This document shows, one piece after another, positions 39,954 to 52,415 of a DNA stretch of 64,000 nucleotides. A program made the position numbers and the translations under genes. The first letter of the stretch is position 1, and every line of letters begins with the position of its first letter. The notes beneath the pieces are model-generated. The model saw only the letters and a program-made list of their open reading frames with translations, was not told the origin of the DNA and made no database searches. The stretch is from Tetrahymena elliotti 4EA (lineage: Eukaryota; Ciliophora; Oligohymenophorea; Hymenostomatida; Tetrahymenidae): positions 768,880-832,879 of the forward strand of contig JH720307.1 of NCBI GenBank assembly GCA_000231825.2. The letters run 5' to 3'.

Positions 39954-42803
39954 TCATTTTTTATTAAATGATTAAGATCTTCTCACTCTAAACAATTAAA
40001 TTTGTTCATTCTTATCTTAATAATTATCTAAAAATATATCTTTGTTTAATAAAAATTCTTAGCTTATAGTGTTATCACTAATTAATTTTGTTTCTAATTT
40101 CTCTTGAGATTCATTATGAATTGTTTTTTATGGTTCACCATAAGCGATGATTTCATTAGAGCTTTGATGTACTATGGTTTTTTATTCTTAATCAAAAGAG
40201 TTTTTTCTCAGCCTCTAAGAAAAAATAGTATCCTATGAGTATAATCTCTAATCGTTTCTGACTAAATTAATTTGTTGTGTGTTAATATTTTAGTTTAACA
40301 AATCTTTTAAATAATTTTCAGAGCTCTCTTGAATGGGTCTAACATTTGCAGATATTGCTTTTAGACTAGGACATTCTAATGAATTATTAGCTTAAGGATT
40401 AGAAGAGAAAGATTAATTAGTAGTTGATTAGTTTGACATACCTGTTCTATTAAAATAAGAAAAATTTTTTGATCTAGGAGGTAATTATTTTTAAAGTAAA
40501 TCCTAACTTTTCCTTATTTCTGTTGACTGTGATTATATTCTTTACTATTGCAATTTTTACTCAAATGGAATTTCTTCCACACCTGACTGTAAACCTCTTG
40601 GAGTTATTTTTTTCAAAGCAGTTCTTGAATATCTCTTATTTTCAGATTGTTAAGTATCTAAATTTAATTATATTGATTAACAATCTTTCATAACTTCTTA
40701 AATTACACTTTTAATATCTTCTTATTATTTCTTTACATCCTTTTTTAAATTTTTAAGTGCTATTTTAATTCCAAATTTATTTTTTAAAGGCTTTTAGTCA
40801 CTTTCTACTTTATTTATTTGAGTGATATTTGTGTTTTCTTACTATTTATTTTTAATTTCTTGATTAAACTATGTTAAGTTTTCTTATATTTAATTAGATT
40901 GATTTACATTTTTATTGCTTTAGAATTGTATATTCTAAGCATCAAAGGTATTCTAAAATTAATAAATTGGTGATTATGAACTAAAAGGTGTGTTTTCATC
41001 TTAATTTATCAAGGTTTTGCTAATTTCTGAAATATCGTATGGATTACTAATGTCATTAGTTATTTGATTTGATTTTTTTGTCTTAGGTAAATCTATAAAA
41101 AATTGTTAATTTGAGTTATCACTATTTAATTAATTTAAAGTTAGGTGAGTAAATTTAGTATTTGAGTCTGTTGATTAACTTTAGTTGTATGAGTGTTGTT
41201 TGTTCAGTTAATTGTTATTATTCTTAACCTTTTCTGAGATTCTAAAATATAAGGGCGGTACTCTTTAAGAACTTCTTTAGCTTGATGAATTTCTTGTATT
41301 TTAACTAGAATAATCTCTAGTATTAACAGTAGATTACTCAACTTAAGTATTACTTGAAGAGTATTCTTTTAAATTATTTATTGAAGTTTTTCTTATAATA
41401 TTTACTGAATTTTCTTTCTCTCTTTTAACAGAATTATCTCTTGAATTTTGCATACTATTTCTACTTTAACAATTATTCATATTTTAGCTTCTATAATCAT
41501 ATGATCTTTCACTTTTTATATTACATTTAGATGATTTATCACTTGATTCGTAGTTAGATTAGCTCCTTTTTTCTCTTTTAGAATTAGCTCTATAAGAATT
41601 CAGGATAGATACAGAGTTTTTACTTATAAATGAATTCTCAGTTATCAAATTTTGCTAATTTTAGTTAAAGCTATTTATCTTATGCATTTCTAAAAATATT
41701 TAATAGCAAACTTCACAAATATCACTAAAATCTTTCTTCTTTAACTACTTAGCTTCAAATTAACTTATACCTACACCTCTTCTCATTCTTATTTGAATCA
41801 ACTTATTTGAGCATATTTATTGCAATTTTGTTGAAAAATTTTTGCAACACTCACATTACTAAACCTTTTTATTGTTTTAAATTTTTTAAAGATACTTTTA
41901 AGCCTCCTTTAAAGCATCTTACATATGAATAGTTTCATTTGGGTACTTCATTTTAAGTTCATATGAAACTCTCCAAGGTTAAGGAAGAGATGAGTCATTT
42001 GAAAATTAAAGAGAATTGCAAGCTAATAAGTAAAATGAACCATTAATTGAAGTTAATAACAACTAAATATTGCTAATTTTTCCTCTCTCGCTATGAATAA
42101 GTTCAATAGCTTTAACTACATGCTAAGAAATAGAAAGTAATTCTTATTTATCTTTCTGAGTTAATTCTCTATTTACAGACATATTTTCATCTTCAAATAT
42201 TATATAACTTTTATATTCATCTTCTTTTCTAAAGCTTTCATAATTGCTGATTCTTTTTTGTGCAAAAAATCTCCCATTTACATTCCATTCTGTACAAATC
42301 ATATTTTTTTCATTACATGAGCTCTTTTAAAATCTTTAAATCACTGTAGTTTTATCAGATAACACATTTTGATTTAATTTTCCCTCTGCTTTTTATTGAG
42401 AATTAGCAGCTGTATTAAAATCAGCATGGCTCTCATCATTAAATTCTGTTTCATCTTGCTTTTTAAACGAATCAACTATCAACTCACATACTTTAGATAA
42501 ATCTAAATAGTGAAAGTAGCATATCCCTTAATCGTAGCTTGCTAATAATTAAAAGGCAACCATTTAGCTGTTATTTTCATCTTCTGATTCATTTTAATCT
42601 AATTTACAAAAGAATTCTTTCACAAGATTAACAGTCGAATTGTCTTACTTTTTTTTGAGTATTTTACCACTCTTTCCAGTAAAAATCCAATCTATCCTTT
42701 TTTCATGTAAATAAAAAGTATCTGGAACTTTAAATGACTGCTAAAAATCATAATAAGCAGATGATTTCCAAATATCTAAAATAAATCGCTTATGTAATTA
42801 CAT
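39954..42803 (-). CDS. Unknown 949-residue protein with a Cys cluster
   Basis: One uninterrupted frame of 950 codons on the minus strand (2850 bases), far longer than expected by chance even with TGA as the only stop. It starts MQLHKRFILDIWKSSAYYDF and ends RRSQSFNKK. I do not recognise the family. The first about 300 residues look folded (KVPDTFYLHEKRIDWIFTG, ELLSISQHVVKAIELIHS). A cluster of cysteines follows at about residues 315-362 (CECCKNF, then IC, then ICEVCYQIF), spaced like a zinc-binding module. From about 400 to the end it is low-complexity, rich in Ser, Asn, Gln and Lys with many RxxS-type sites, so probably disordered and phosphorylated. No membrane segment or signal peptide is visible. 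It lies just downstream of the WD40 gene on the same strand, with a separate 458-bp promoter gap. Confidence 0.85.
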
Positions 42804-43261
42804 TCTTTTGAATGAATTAATTTTATTAAACTGCCTGCTACTTATTGTTAATATTCAAACTAATTTGCTTGGTAAATAATGTATTTAATTAATAAAGAAA
42901 GTCTTAAAAAAAAAAATAAATTTACTAGAAATTATAACAATATAATTGACTGTGGTTATAACAGCTTTTATTTAATCTTATAGAATTTACTAATTCTGCT
43001 TAATTGAGTGATAGTTATTCATTAATATTTATTATACAATATTAAACAAAACAATATTTTTAATTTATCTGTTTAAAAAATATTTAACATAAATCTCATA
43101 TTTTCAGCAATTATTTTAATTTAAATTTCCATCTATTAATTTTGAGAATTAATAAATCTTTTTACACAAAATAAATTTATTAAAATAAAGTTTAAGTAAC
43201 ATAAATTACATTAAGAATTTACTCAATTTTTAATGCATATTTATTTAATCATTAAAAAAAA
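42804..43261. other. Intergenic spacer
   Basis: 458 bp of AT-rich DNA between two genes on the minus strand. I see nothing else in it. Confidence 0.55.
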
Positions 43262-44923
43262 TCAAGAAAATTTAATGGAGCAAACAGATTTTCCTTAACC
43301 GATATAAATTGTTTTAGTAATTGGATTACAATCTACACAACTTATTGATTTAGTTTGTGGTATGATTTTGTAAACAAGTTCTCCAGTTAAAATGTTGTGA
43401 AAATAAATAGTACTTGAATCTGAACTGACCATTTCAAAATGACTAAGTAAACACATTGTAACTAATGGGTTTTATAAAGCTATTTGAATTTCTATTTCTG
43501 AAGTAACTAGATTAAAAATAATTATATTTTAATCTCTTGATCCTGATATTATTTTATTTTGTTAATTTTTAAGTGTTTCTATTTTTACTATTGGTCTTTT
43601 ATGAAACTAAAATACTTTAACTAAATATATTTTATTTTTCTTAGAGTTGCTTTCTTTATAGAGAGATATTGTGCCTGCACTATCTCCCACTAAGAAATTA
43701 GTTTCAGATAGTTTACATATATCAGTTGTTATACTATTATTGAATTTGATATTTTGTAATTTTTATTATTTGAAAATATTGAAAATTGTTAACTCATTAA
43801 TAGACCCTGAAATAATTTTACTTTTAGTTAAAAACTTGATTGTGTAAACCAAAGAGTCGTGCAACTTAAATTCTGATAATTTTTAAAAATTACCTATTAC
43901 TTATTTAAAAAGAGCTCCTTCTCCTATTTCATTTCCACAAATAAAGATTGAACCCATCATGTCAGTGCATACAATATTATGTTTAAGCTATATATCTTAT
44001 ACCAAGCTATTGCTCTCATTTTTTAGAGTAGTTGAAATTTTTATCTTCTTATCAAAACCACAAGAAACAACAAACTAATTGCCTAGGTTTTATACACATT
44101 TAACTTGCATAGAATGTTGATGCATAACATTAGTTATGTATTTACTTTACTATTAAATTTGCTAACTTTTTATATTAAAGTCTATTTCAGGGATAGCTTT
44201 CTCTTCAAAAATAAACCCAATAGACTAAATTGAAAAATTCTCAGCAACTGAAGTAAGCTCTTTGAGCTTTTTAAAAATTTCCTTTAACTTGTTGTTTTCT
44301 ATTTCCAAGGGACTGAATGGGTTGCTTTACTTGTTATTTAATGATTGTTGTAGTAGATCAGCTATAAATTCATCTAAGTATTGATTACTGGATGAAAGAA
44401 ATTCATTATTATGGTCAGGAAATTACATTTTCTTATTTTGAGGTTGATTATGAAGTTGCTCATATAATATTTTGATTTTGTTAGAGAGATCACTTTTATG
44501 TATATCTGTATAAAATTATCTTAATGAATGAGTTATATGTTGTTCAGCTTAATCTAACTATTTGATGATCTTTTTTTTGATTATAAGGAATATTTAGTGG
44601 ATTTTTTGATAAGCATTTTGATTATCAGTCACTTAAATTAACTCCTACTTTATTTACTGAACTATTTCTTTCAATTTTTATTTTATAGAACCATAATTCC
44701 AGAGTTGATGTTCCTTTTAATTTTAACTATTACTTGAATGGCAGCATCTACTGGAATTTATAGCCTAGTTTTCATCAAAAAACGAAGAGGAAGCAATTGA
44801 CTTCGACCCGAATAGCTTATATGAATCTTCATTAATGCATTATTAGCACTTCCTTCTTTAAAATAAACAGCAATCGCTGAGACAAAAATGGGTAGATAAA
44901 TTAAAATGCTTAGAGCAAAGCAT
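43262..44923 (-). CDS. B-box-type zinc finger plus WD40 repeat protein
   Basis: A single-exon reading of 553 residues. The N-terminus starts MLCSKHFNLSTHFCLSDCC followed by CQQC, a C/H spacing like a B-box zinc finger. Next is a helical, Gln/Lys-rich segment (about residues 80-190, e.g. KQKLKEIVQQIKQELIQ) that could be a coiled coil. The C-terminal half is a WD40-like propeller: repeats such as VVSCGFDKKIKI, FICGNEIGEGALF, KIISGSINELTIF and SSDSSTIYFHNILTGELVYKI. This B-box, coiled-coil, WD40 order is common in ciliate proteins of unknown role; such propellers act as protein-interaction scaffolds. The ATG at plus strand 44921-44923 begins directly at the zinc-finger cysteines. The stop is tca at 43262-43264. 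No catalytic residues are seen. Confidence 0.82.
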
Positions 44924-45903
44924 GATAGCAAATTTTATTATTCTAAAATATTGCAGTAATTAATTAAAGTTGATAGTTATTTATTATCAAATTTAATTAC
45001 CATCCAATAAAATTTGATTATAAATATTAATAAAATAAGTTTTCTATATCAAGTTATTTTAACTCAAATACTATTTACAAATTCATTTTCATTTTTACAA
45101 ATAGGCATTTTAAAATTAGTAATCAAATATTTGCATTCTTTAAAAAAATTAAAAAATATGATGATAATTATTTGTATTAATATTACTATCAATATAATAA
45201 ATAACATTGTGAATTATTTAAAGTAAATTTAAGTTAATATTTTGCAGAATTTAATCATCAAACTTTTTTGATATCAATTTACATAAAATTCCTAATAAAA
45301 AATATTAATAGTATTAAAAATTGAGTATTTATTTTAAAAAAGTTATTTCTAAAAAAATTATTAATTCTGAAAGCTAAAAATTATTTTCGTTTTTACAATA
45401 ATAAATTATTTATTTTAATTGCAATCTTATTTTGTAAATAAAATATTTAAAAATAAAATCTATACAAAAAAAATAAAAAATTTTGAGAGTGATATATTTT
45501 TCATATCATTTTAAAATGAGTAAATTATAAATTATGTAATTAAATCTAAAACAAAACTTTTTTCTATTTTTATTGTCAAATGTTTTTGAAGAGTGTGTAG
45601 TTAAAAAAAAAATGTTTCTTCTACAGTCAAATAAAAAAATAAAACTGATTGATACTACCCAATCTTCATAAAAAATATTGCTTTTTACTTTTTCTACTAG
45701 TAATGATTTAGTAAATAAAAATTATAAATAATGAATTTATTAAAAAGAATACTTAGCTTTATTAAAAGGTTTGAAATTGATAAGAACCATCCATATGATA
45801 GTCAAATGTTAAATAAGCAATAACTAAAATAATTAAAAAATTTAATTAACTAAAATTCTATTTGCAAAATACATATATGCCAAGATTAGATTGATATATT
45901 TGT
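44924..45903. other. Divergent promoter region
   Basis: About 1 kb of AT-rich DNA between the start of the minus-strand WD40 gene and the start of the plus-strand TTLL gene. It carries both promoters. A 70-codon open frame near 45014 reads as AT-rich noise and is not called. Confidence 0.55.
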
Positions 45904-48758
45904 ATGAGTGATCGAATATATCATTCTTATGTGAATAATTTTTACCAAAAAGCTAGCAGTCCGAAAAGCACTTAAGTCATTAAATAAGTGTTGAAGAGTA
46001 ATACTGCTTCACCTAAAAAAAACTTTCAAATTTACAAAAATAATAATCTTTTCAATCACGAAAATTGGTATGATTTCTAAAAAATTAAATTACTACATTA
46101 TATTTGGAAATAAAAGTTAAAGAATAGTCGAAGAGACAGCAACACGCTTTTCTGATAAAAGAACAGTGCAGCTTGGGACAGTTTATGGATGCAATTTTGT
46201 ATAATCAACTAAAAACAATTAGCCCAAAATATTTGAAAAGTTATTACAATTAAGCGATAATAGTAGCTTCAGATAAGTAGCTTTCCTTCAAAATATTACC
46301 CCAGTTAATATTATCAAAGTTAAAGATTGTCCTGATGATTCTTATACAAATAGATCAAGGTCTGCATAAAAAACATATTCAGAGAAAGACAAGTTTAAAA
46401 TAGCTAATAGTAAAAGTTCACTTAGATCTCTTATTTATTTTCCATTAGTAATTAAATTAAATTCACTAACAAGTTAAAATAAATATTATTTAATATCCTA
46501 AAAAGGCAAATACAAAAAATGAAATGTTTGAGGAGAACAAGTGTATCAGAAATAAAATAAAAGTAATTAAAGATGTATCTAATAATTTTGACAGTCCTTT
46601 TTAAACTATTGGGCTATAGAGGATAAATTCAAATTCACCTTAAGGCATAAATAACTTCTTAGTTGATGATTAATCTCATATAAAATTGCATAATATTTTT
46701 AAAAAGAGGCAATAAGCAGAAGAAGGTTTAAAGATTTAAGAATCATCTGGAAACTATGCTTAATGTAATAGAGAAATTCATGAAAATAAAAAATAAATAG
46801 AAAATTAAACTCCTAGATCGATTAGTCCAATTAAAACTAATTATCTTGAAAGATCTCATCATTTTAATAACTAAATTCAAGTAAAGATAACTTAGAATTT
46901 GTAAAATAACATGCAATAAACTATAACTCTGATTAAGAAGAAAATGTTAGGTCCACCTTCATTATATAGTAGATTAAAAAAGAATTCCGAATAATTCAAA
47001 AATATTGAAAATCTAATAAAAAGTAAGGCTCAAGAATCTCATGAATAAAATATGCAAGAATATTTAAAGAGGATAGGTTGTACAGATAAAAATAAGAAAG
47101 TGTTTTGTTTTAATTCTTAAGACTAATTTGTATATGAAGTGCTTACTGAGCTAGGGTGGATAGAAAATAAGCTCTTTAAATCTGACCTTTTCCATTTAAA
47201 ATGGATTTACACTGACACTAATAAAGACTATGAAAACTTGAAAGAGGGATAATTTTTTAATCACTTTTAAAATAATCAAGAACTGACTAATAAGGGGAGA
47301 CTTCTAAGAAACATTAGATTGTACTTAACTTCTTAGCCTCATTTATAAAAGTACTTTCCAGTTCAATTTGATGTAACCTTCTACTAACAAAAAGAAGATT
47401 TCATAAAAGAATATCAAAAATTTGAAATTCTAAAAAAATTCAAATAAGCCTCATAAAATTTAAAAAGCAATTTGAGCTAAGAGCAAATAACTAAATTGTA
47501 ATAAATATATCAAACTAAATTCATTGAGAAAGATAAAGTAGAGATAGATGAAGAATTTGTTAAATATTTTAACTTAAATTAACAACTAAAAGAAAGTTTT
47601 TAACAAATTCAATAAATCTCTCAATAGTTATTTTAACATTTAGGCTTAATTTAAAATTCAATTATTGATGAATTAAATAGCTTATATCAATCCTTAAATG
47701 ATTATTTAATTTTGACTAAAGAAAGAGAAAATGATTCAATATATAAAACTTAAATATTTATTTTAAGTATTTCTATTAATTTAGAAAATAGTCTTTATGA
47801 AATATTCCCTTACACTGATTTTTCTAACTTTTGGATCATTAAACCTTGTGGGAGTTCAAAGTAAATCTTTTTATTTTACAAATTCTTCAAAATTTTAAAT
47901 TATTTTTATTAAAGGGGGTAGGGATTGTAAATTATGACTGATGATAGCTAAATAATTAATTATACCAATTAACTCTCATCAAGGCTTGTACAGAAATATA
48001 TTGAACGTATCTATATTTGCAAAAGCTAGCTATATCCTTAATTATACAATAAAAAATTTGATCTGCGTCTATGGGTACTTGTGAAAAGTTTTAATCCTCT
48101 TTAAGTATACTATTATAAAGATGCTTATCTTAGAGTGTGTAGCAGTGAATATAATTTATCCGATACTAGAAATATGTTTTCTCATTTTACAAATTATTCA
48201 ATAAATAAAAATAAATTTATATTAAATAAAAATGTTGAAGATTCAGCAATTAGTTTGAAGCTACTTAAAAATATATTTAAAAAAGAGCATGGTATTAGCT
48301 ACTAAAAATAAATCTAGCCTAAAATTAATGAAATTATAATTCACTCTCTAAAATCTGTCGAAAAAAAAATAAAATAAAACAGTTCTTGCTTCGAAATTTA
48401 TGGCTTTGATATAATATTTGATGAACAATTTAATCCATATTTGCTAGAAGTTAACCTAAGTCCTGCCTGCTCAAAAAGAAATGAATTTATTTCCAAACTA
48501 TAAAAAGAAATGTTTATTTCTACTATGAATATATTATTTAATACTTAATACATCTCTATTTAAAATTGGAAGAAAATCAAAATTTTTGATTAAACTCCTA
48601 AATAAACATATGAAAATAATATCTAAATTTCAGAATAACAAATAATTCCCATAAGCAATACTATTTAAACTGAATATTCCTAAGAAAGATATAATTTATC
48701 AGCTAGCACTATTTAAAGATGGTACAGATAAAAAAAACTAATTTAATGTATAGTTTGA
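45904..48758 (+). CDS. Tubulin tyrosine ligase-like enzyme (TTLL)
   Basis: An ATP-grasp ligase that adds amino acids, usually glutamate or glycine chains, to tubulin tails in cilia and cortical microtubules. The first half is a low-complexity N-terminal region. The TTL domain follows: [19 protein letters not shown] (near 47250-47310), KPCGSSKGQGLQIM interrupted by an intron at 47861-47914 that restores the frame, [27 protein letters not shown] and the catalytic EVNLSP (about 48446-48465). All key ATP-grasp residues are present, so the enzyme should be active. HFTNYSINK resembles glutamylases more than glycylases, but the subtype is not certain. The C-terminus has STIQRWYRQKK, a short IQ-like calmodulin-binding pattern. 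I placed the start at 45904; at least two introns lie in the N-terminal part (one beginning at GTATG near 46068), so the first exons are less certain. The stop TGA is at 48756-48758. Confidence 0.9.
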
Positions 48759-49343
48759 GCTTAATTTTTACTTATTCATAAAATATGAAATCATAATTAT
48801 AAAAAATTTAACCAAAAATTATTATTAAAATCAATCAAAAAAAATAAAAAATTGAAAACAGCAATATATATTTCAAATAAAATTAACTTTGTTAATATTT
48901 TTGTTTTTGAAAAATTATAATTTATTTTAATCAATCTTATTAATTAAAGATATTTCATCAAAATCAAATATAATTTTTAAATAAACATTATACTTAATGA
49001 GAATATTTAAAAAAAATACTTCAATATAAATAATCAAGGTATTTATTTCATAAGAAGTATTTAATTTATCATTAAAAATAGTAATTTACTTCGCCATTAG
49101 CAATTCTTGGATTTGTAGATTTTTTTTAATTTTATTCTGAATTTTAATAGAATTTAAATTTTTAAATTTTATCAAAGAAATGTAAATTTTGAATTGTATT
49201 ATTAGTTTTTATGAAATATTTACAAATACACTTTAATAGATTATAATATTTTGAATAAAAAAATAAACATATTAACAAAGAAATATAAATTAAGCTCTAA
49301 ACAACTAAAATTTTCATAGAATATCTCTTTTAAGTTTATCTTA
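48759..49343. other. Intergenic, between convergent 3' ends
   Basis: AT-rich spacer between the TTLL and UTP11 stop codons. I see nothing coding or repetitive in it. Confidence 0.55.
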
Positions 49344-50323
49344 TCATTTCTTTCTTTCACTGAAAAATTTAGCAACTTTACCATTTTTGAATTTTTTAAT
49401 TCTTCTTTTTTCTTTACCCTAATATTAAATTGAAATTTTATTACTACTAAAAACTTAAATAAAATAACTTTTACCAATAAATTCTTTTCATATTCTAATT
49501 TTTAATAAGCTCTTTCCATTTTTTTATGATTTTCTTCTACTTTTTTAAGTTTCATGTAAGCTTATTTAACCTTTTAATTAACTTCCTTAGAATCTGCCTA
49601 TTCAAGTTATTACTTTTGATAAGATTTAAGATTTAAAATAAGGTTTTCATATTTATTAACAGTGTTTAAATTACCTTTTATTATTCAATTTGTTGTTTAG
49701 TTAAAATATTAGATTTATTTTATAACATTTCTTCAGTTGTATTATAATGCTCTTCTAAATCAAAATTTTCATACTCTTCTTTATCATCAACAAATATTAT
49801 ATTAGTATTCTATCTAGGAGCATTAAGATCATGTAATTAACTTCTAAGTTTTTCAATTTGCTAAGATTTTGGTGAAATAAAATTTTTAAAACCAATTATT
49901 ATTCATAAACATCAACTTACTTTCATATCTTTATGCTTTTATATTTTTATTAAATTTAAATTCTAGCTTTTAAGCAATCTTCTATATTCCTTAGGATCAA
50001 AGTCATCTTCCTCTTCTTCTAATTCAACATGTTAACCATCCTTTAAATATTACATAACAAAATTAAATTCTTGAAGCTTTCAAATATTAGCTTCATACAA
50101 TTATCTTAGCCTTGCTCATTTTATGATAGAATTCATTTTCATTTTTCAATCTTGCCTTTTGCTTCAAATTGTTTAATTAATCATTAATCTTATGATAATG
50201 CTTAGCTCTTTTAATGTAATCTTTCTTCTTTTCTAATATACCCAAATGCTCTCTATTCTATAATTGACCTCTTTCTCTATGCTTACGGCCAATCTTCAAA
50301 TTCTTGAAAGTTGTTGTTGACAT
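49344..50323 (-). CDS. UTP11: UTP11, U3 snoRNP-associated ribosome biogenesis protein
   Basis: A component of the small-subunit processome in the nucleolus, needed for pre-rRNA cleavage and 18S rRNA maturation. The reading starts MSTTTFKNLKIGRKHRERGQ and continues with LGILEKKKDYIKRAKHYH and NEFYHKMSKAK, matching the conserved UTP11 N-terminus (HRERSQ, LGLLEKKKDY and DEFYYKM in relatives). The middle has IIFVDDKEEYENFDLEEHY, the usual VFFDTKKE-type block, and the end is FKNGKVAKFFSERKK before TGA (plus strand tca 49344-49346). Two or more short introns interrupt it (around 49640-49690 and 49880-49925). The protein is small, basic and helical, as expected. Its 3' end faces the TTLL gene. Confidence 0.92.
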
Positions 50324-51789
50324 TTATCTTGTCTTTTTAAAAAATTAATGCTTTTTCTACTTTTTATAAGTTTTAATACTTAATACTTTTCTTAATTTTG
50401 TCTATGAAATTTAGTTATCAAATGATTTTAACATAATGAGCAATAGTATCATCTAATATATCAAATAAGTATTTTATCGATGTACAATATAGTATATGTA
50501 TTTTAGTAGAATTTTTGTATACAATTATTCTAACAATTAATAAATTAAAATAATAATTTCATAATTTTTGTCGATTTTAATAAAATTGTTTTTACTTGCA
50601 TTCAAAATATCATAAAAATCAAAAATAATTTCAAAATAATTTTTCCTTTCAAATAAAAATTAATATAAAAACAATTAATTTTAGTAAACGCAATCGTCGT
50701 TTATGGAAAACTAAAATTAGATTTAAAAATATTAGTGATTACTAAAAATAATTAGAAATTTATAAAACATCTTAACAAAGTATCATTTTTAGCTGCTAAA
50801 AAGTTTACCATATTTCAAAATAAGTCAAAGTAAAGATTGAAATAAATATGTATTTTGTACTATTTTTTAAAGTCATAGATTTTAATTTAAAATTTTGAGA
50901 TCTAGAATTTAAATAGTCAAAAAATAATACCTTTGTTATGGTTTTTACTTTTATATATACTAAAGTTTTGCATGTAGATTATGTAAATTATCATTTTAGA
51001 GGTGAAAAAGCAAAGCATGCTTATTTTAAAATACTGAAACTAATCTATTTTAAAACTTCTTTCAAGTCTATATTTTTTGAATTTACTTATTTCTTATACC
51101 TTATAATATATTCTATTTTTAGCTTTATTTATAAAAGTATTTAAGTTTATTTATTATAGAGATAATTTTTTTGAGTCTTTGTTTTCTTAATTGTTTAAAT
51201 GACTTTAAAATATTTAAACTCATCTATGTATTTATTTTATTTTTAGTATTTTCAAAAAATAAAATGCCAAAAAATTTGAAGAATGATGGTGAAAAGTACC
51301 ATTTTTAAGCATACAAAAGAACTTCTCTGCTTTTATCAGGAATTACCTTTTTAAGTTACAATGAATTCTTAATAGATTTTAACTTCTTTATGAAAAAAAA
51401 GTTTTAGAAGATTTAGAGGAATTTAAGAGTTATTACTGTCTATTACCTAACTTTAATTTGAAAAAAATTCCAGAAAAAATCTGCTGACAAATTTGTTTGC
51501 GATTGCATAATTTTTTTTCTGTTTGATGAAAATTATGAAATCAAAGGCAATATTTTCTGATTTCTTTTGAGTTACTTAATTTATCTGCTTTATTTTAAAT
51601 TAATTTTCCAGTTTAATGTTGGTATAAACTTTTTTTCTATTTCAATCTAAGAGAATTTATTAGAAAATAATTCAGTATAAACAAAATCTAATCAATTAGC
51701 AAATAAAAAATGTAATTCATTTTATTAAAAATAAAATAGCTATAAATTTACAAAATTGATTTCTTTATTCAAAGAAAATCAGACAAATT
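50324..51789. other. Gene-poor stretch with two doubtful small ORFs
   Basis: About 1.5 kb of AT-rich DNA between the divergent UTP11 and pseudo-Rab genes. Two small plus-strand frames exist. One at 50938-51144 is Phe/Ile/Tyr-rich. One at 51264-51461 (65 codons, MPKNLKNDGEKYHFQAYKR) has a somewhat more protein-like composition. Neither has a recognisable family, so neither is called as a gene. Confidence 0.5.
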
Positions 51790-52415
51790 ATGGTTAACCA
51801 AGTTGGAGATATCTAACAAATAAATATTTAAATGCTAGGAAGCTCTAACTCTATTTTATAGGATCTTATTTTAAAGTTATGTAATGATAGTTCATCTAAC
51901 TAAAATTGTTTAAATTCAATGTTTATTGAATATTAAAAAACCAATATTTAGATAGTAAAATTGTTAATTTCTAACTTTAATAAAATACATTTTATTAGGA
52001 AAATAAAAGCAAATAGGTTTATTTTTGGAATGATTTTGGTTTCGATCACTTTTAGGATATTAATTTAAAATATCGCTTTATAAATGTTCATGGTATTGTT
52101 TTTGTATATGACATAAATAATTACCAACATTTTGAAGAAACTTCTTAAAGATTCTATAAAATCTAACAAGTTGAATAGCTTTTAAATTAAAATTTTTACA
52201 AAATTTTGATAGGTATTCAATTAAAAAAATCAGATGAAAGGTAAGTATCAATAATCTAAGCATAAGAATTTTCTAATAGTATTGGAGTAAAGCTTTATGA
52301 GCTTGTTTAATTTGAGTAGGTTGATTTTAATGAATTATTTAATAATTTTATCTATGACATTTTAAGAATTTTTATTAGAGATTCTTAGCAAAAAAAATAA
52401 ATTATTTAATCATGA
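51790..52415 (+). CDS. Degenerate Rab-like protein lacking all GTP-binding motifs
   Basis: Two exons (51790-51954 and 51999-52415, with a 44-bp intron) give 193 residues, a normal Rab length, and the intron sits at the same place as in the Rab1 gene of this window (after residue 54/55). The fold pattern is Rab-like: INIQMLGSSNSILQDLILKL occupies the P-loop strand and helix, VYFWNDFGFDHFQDI the switch II region, and GIVFVYDINNYQHF and YKILIGIQ follow in order. The nucleotide-binding residues are gone: the P-loop lysine is Leu (GSSNSILQ at 17-24), WDTAGQ is WNDFGF, NKxD is IQLK, and ETSA is YELV. There is no C-terminal Cys for prenylation (it ends KKQIIQS). The open frame and clean splice argue for an expressed pseudo-GTPase; a decaying gene is the alternative. 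Confidence 0.72.

Noticed and set aside
50938..51144. Plus-strand 68-codon frame
   Set aside because: Composition dominated by Phe, Ile, Tyr and Lys, as expected from non-coding AT-rich DNA.
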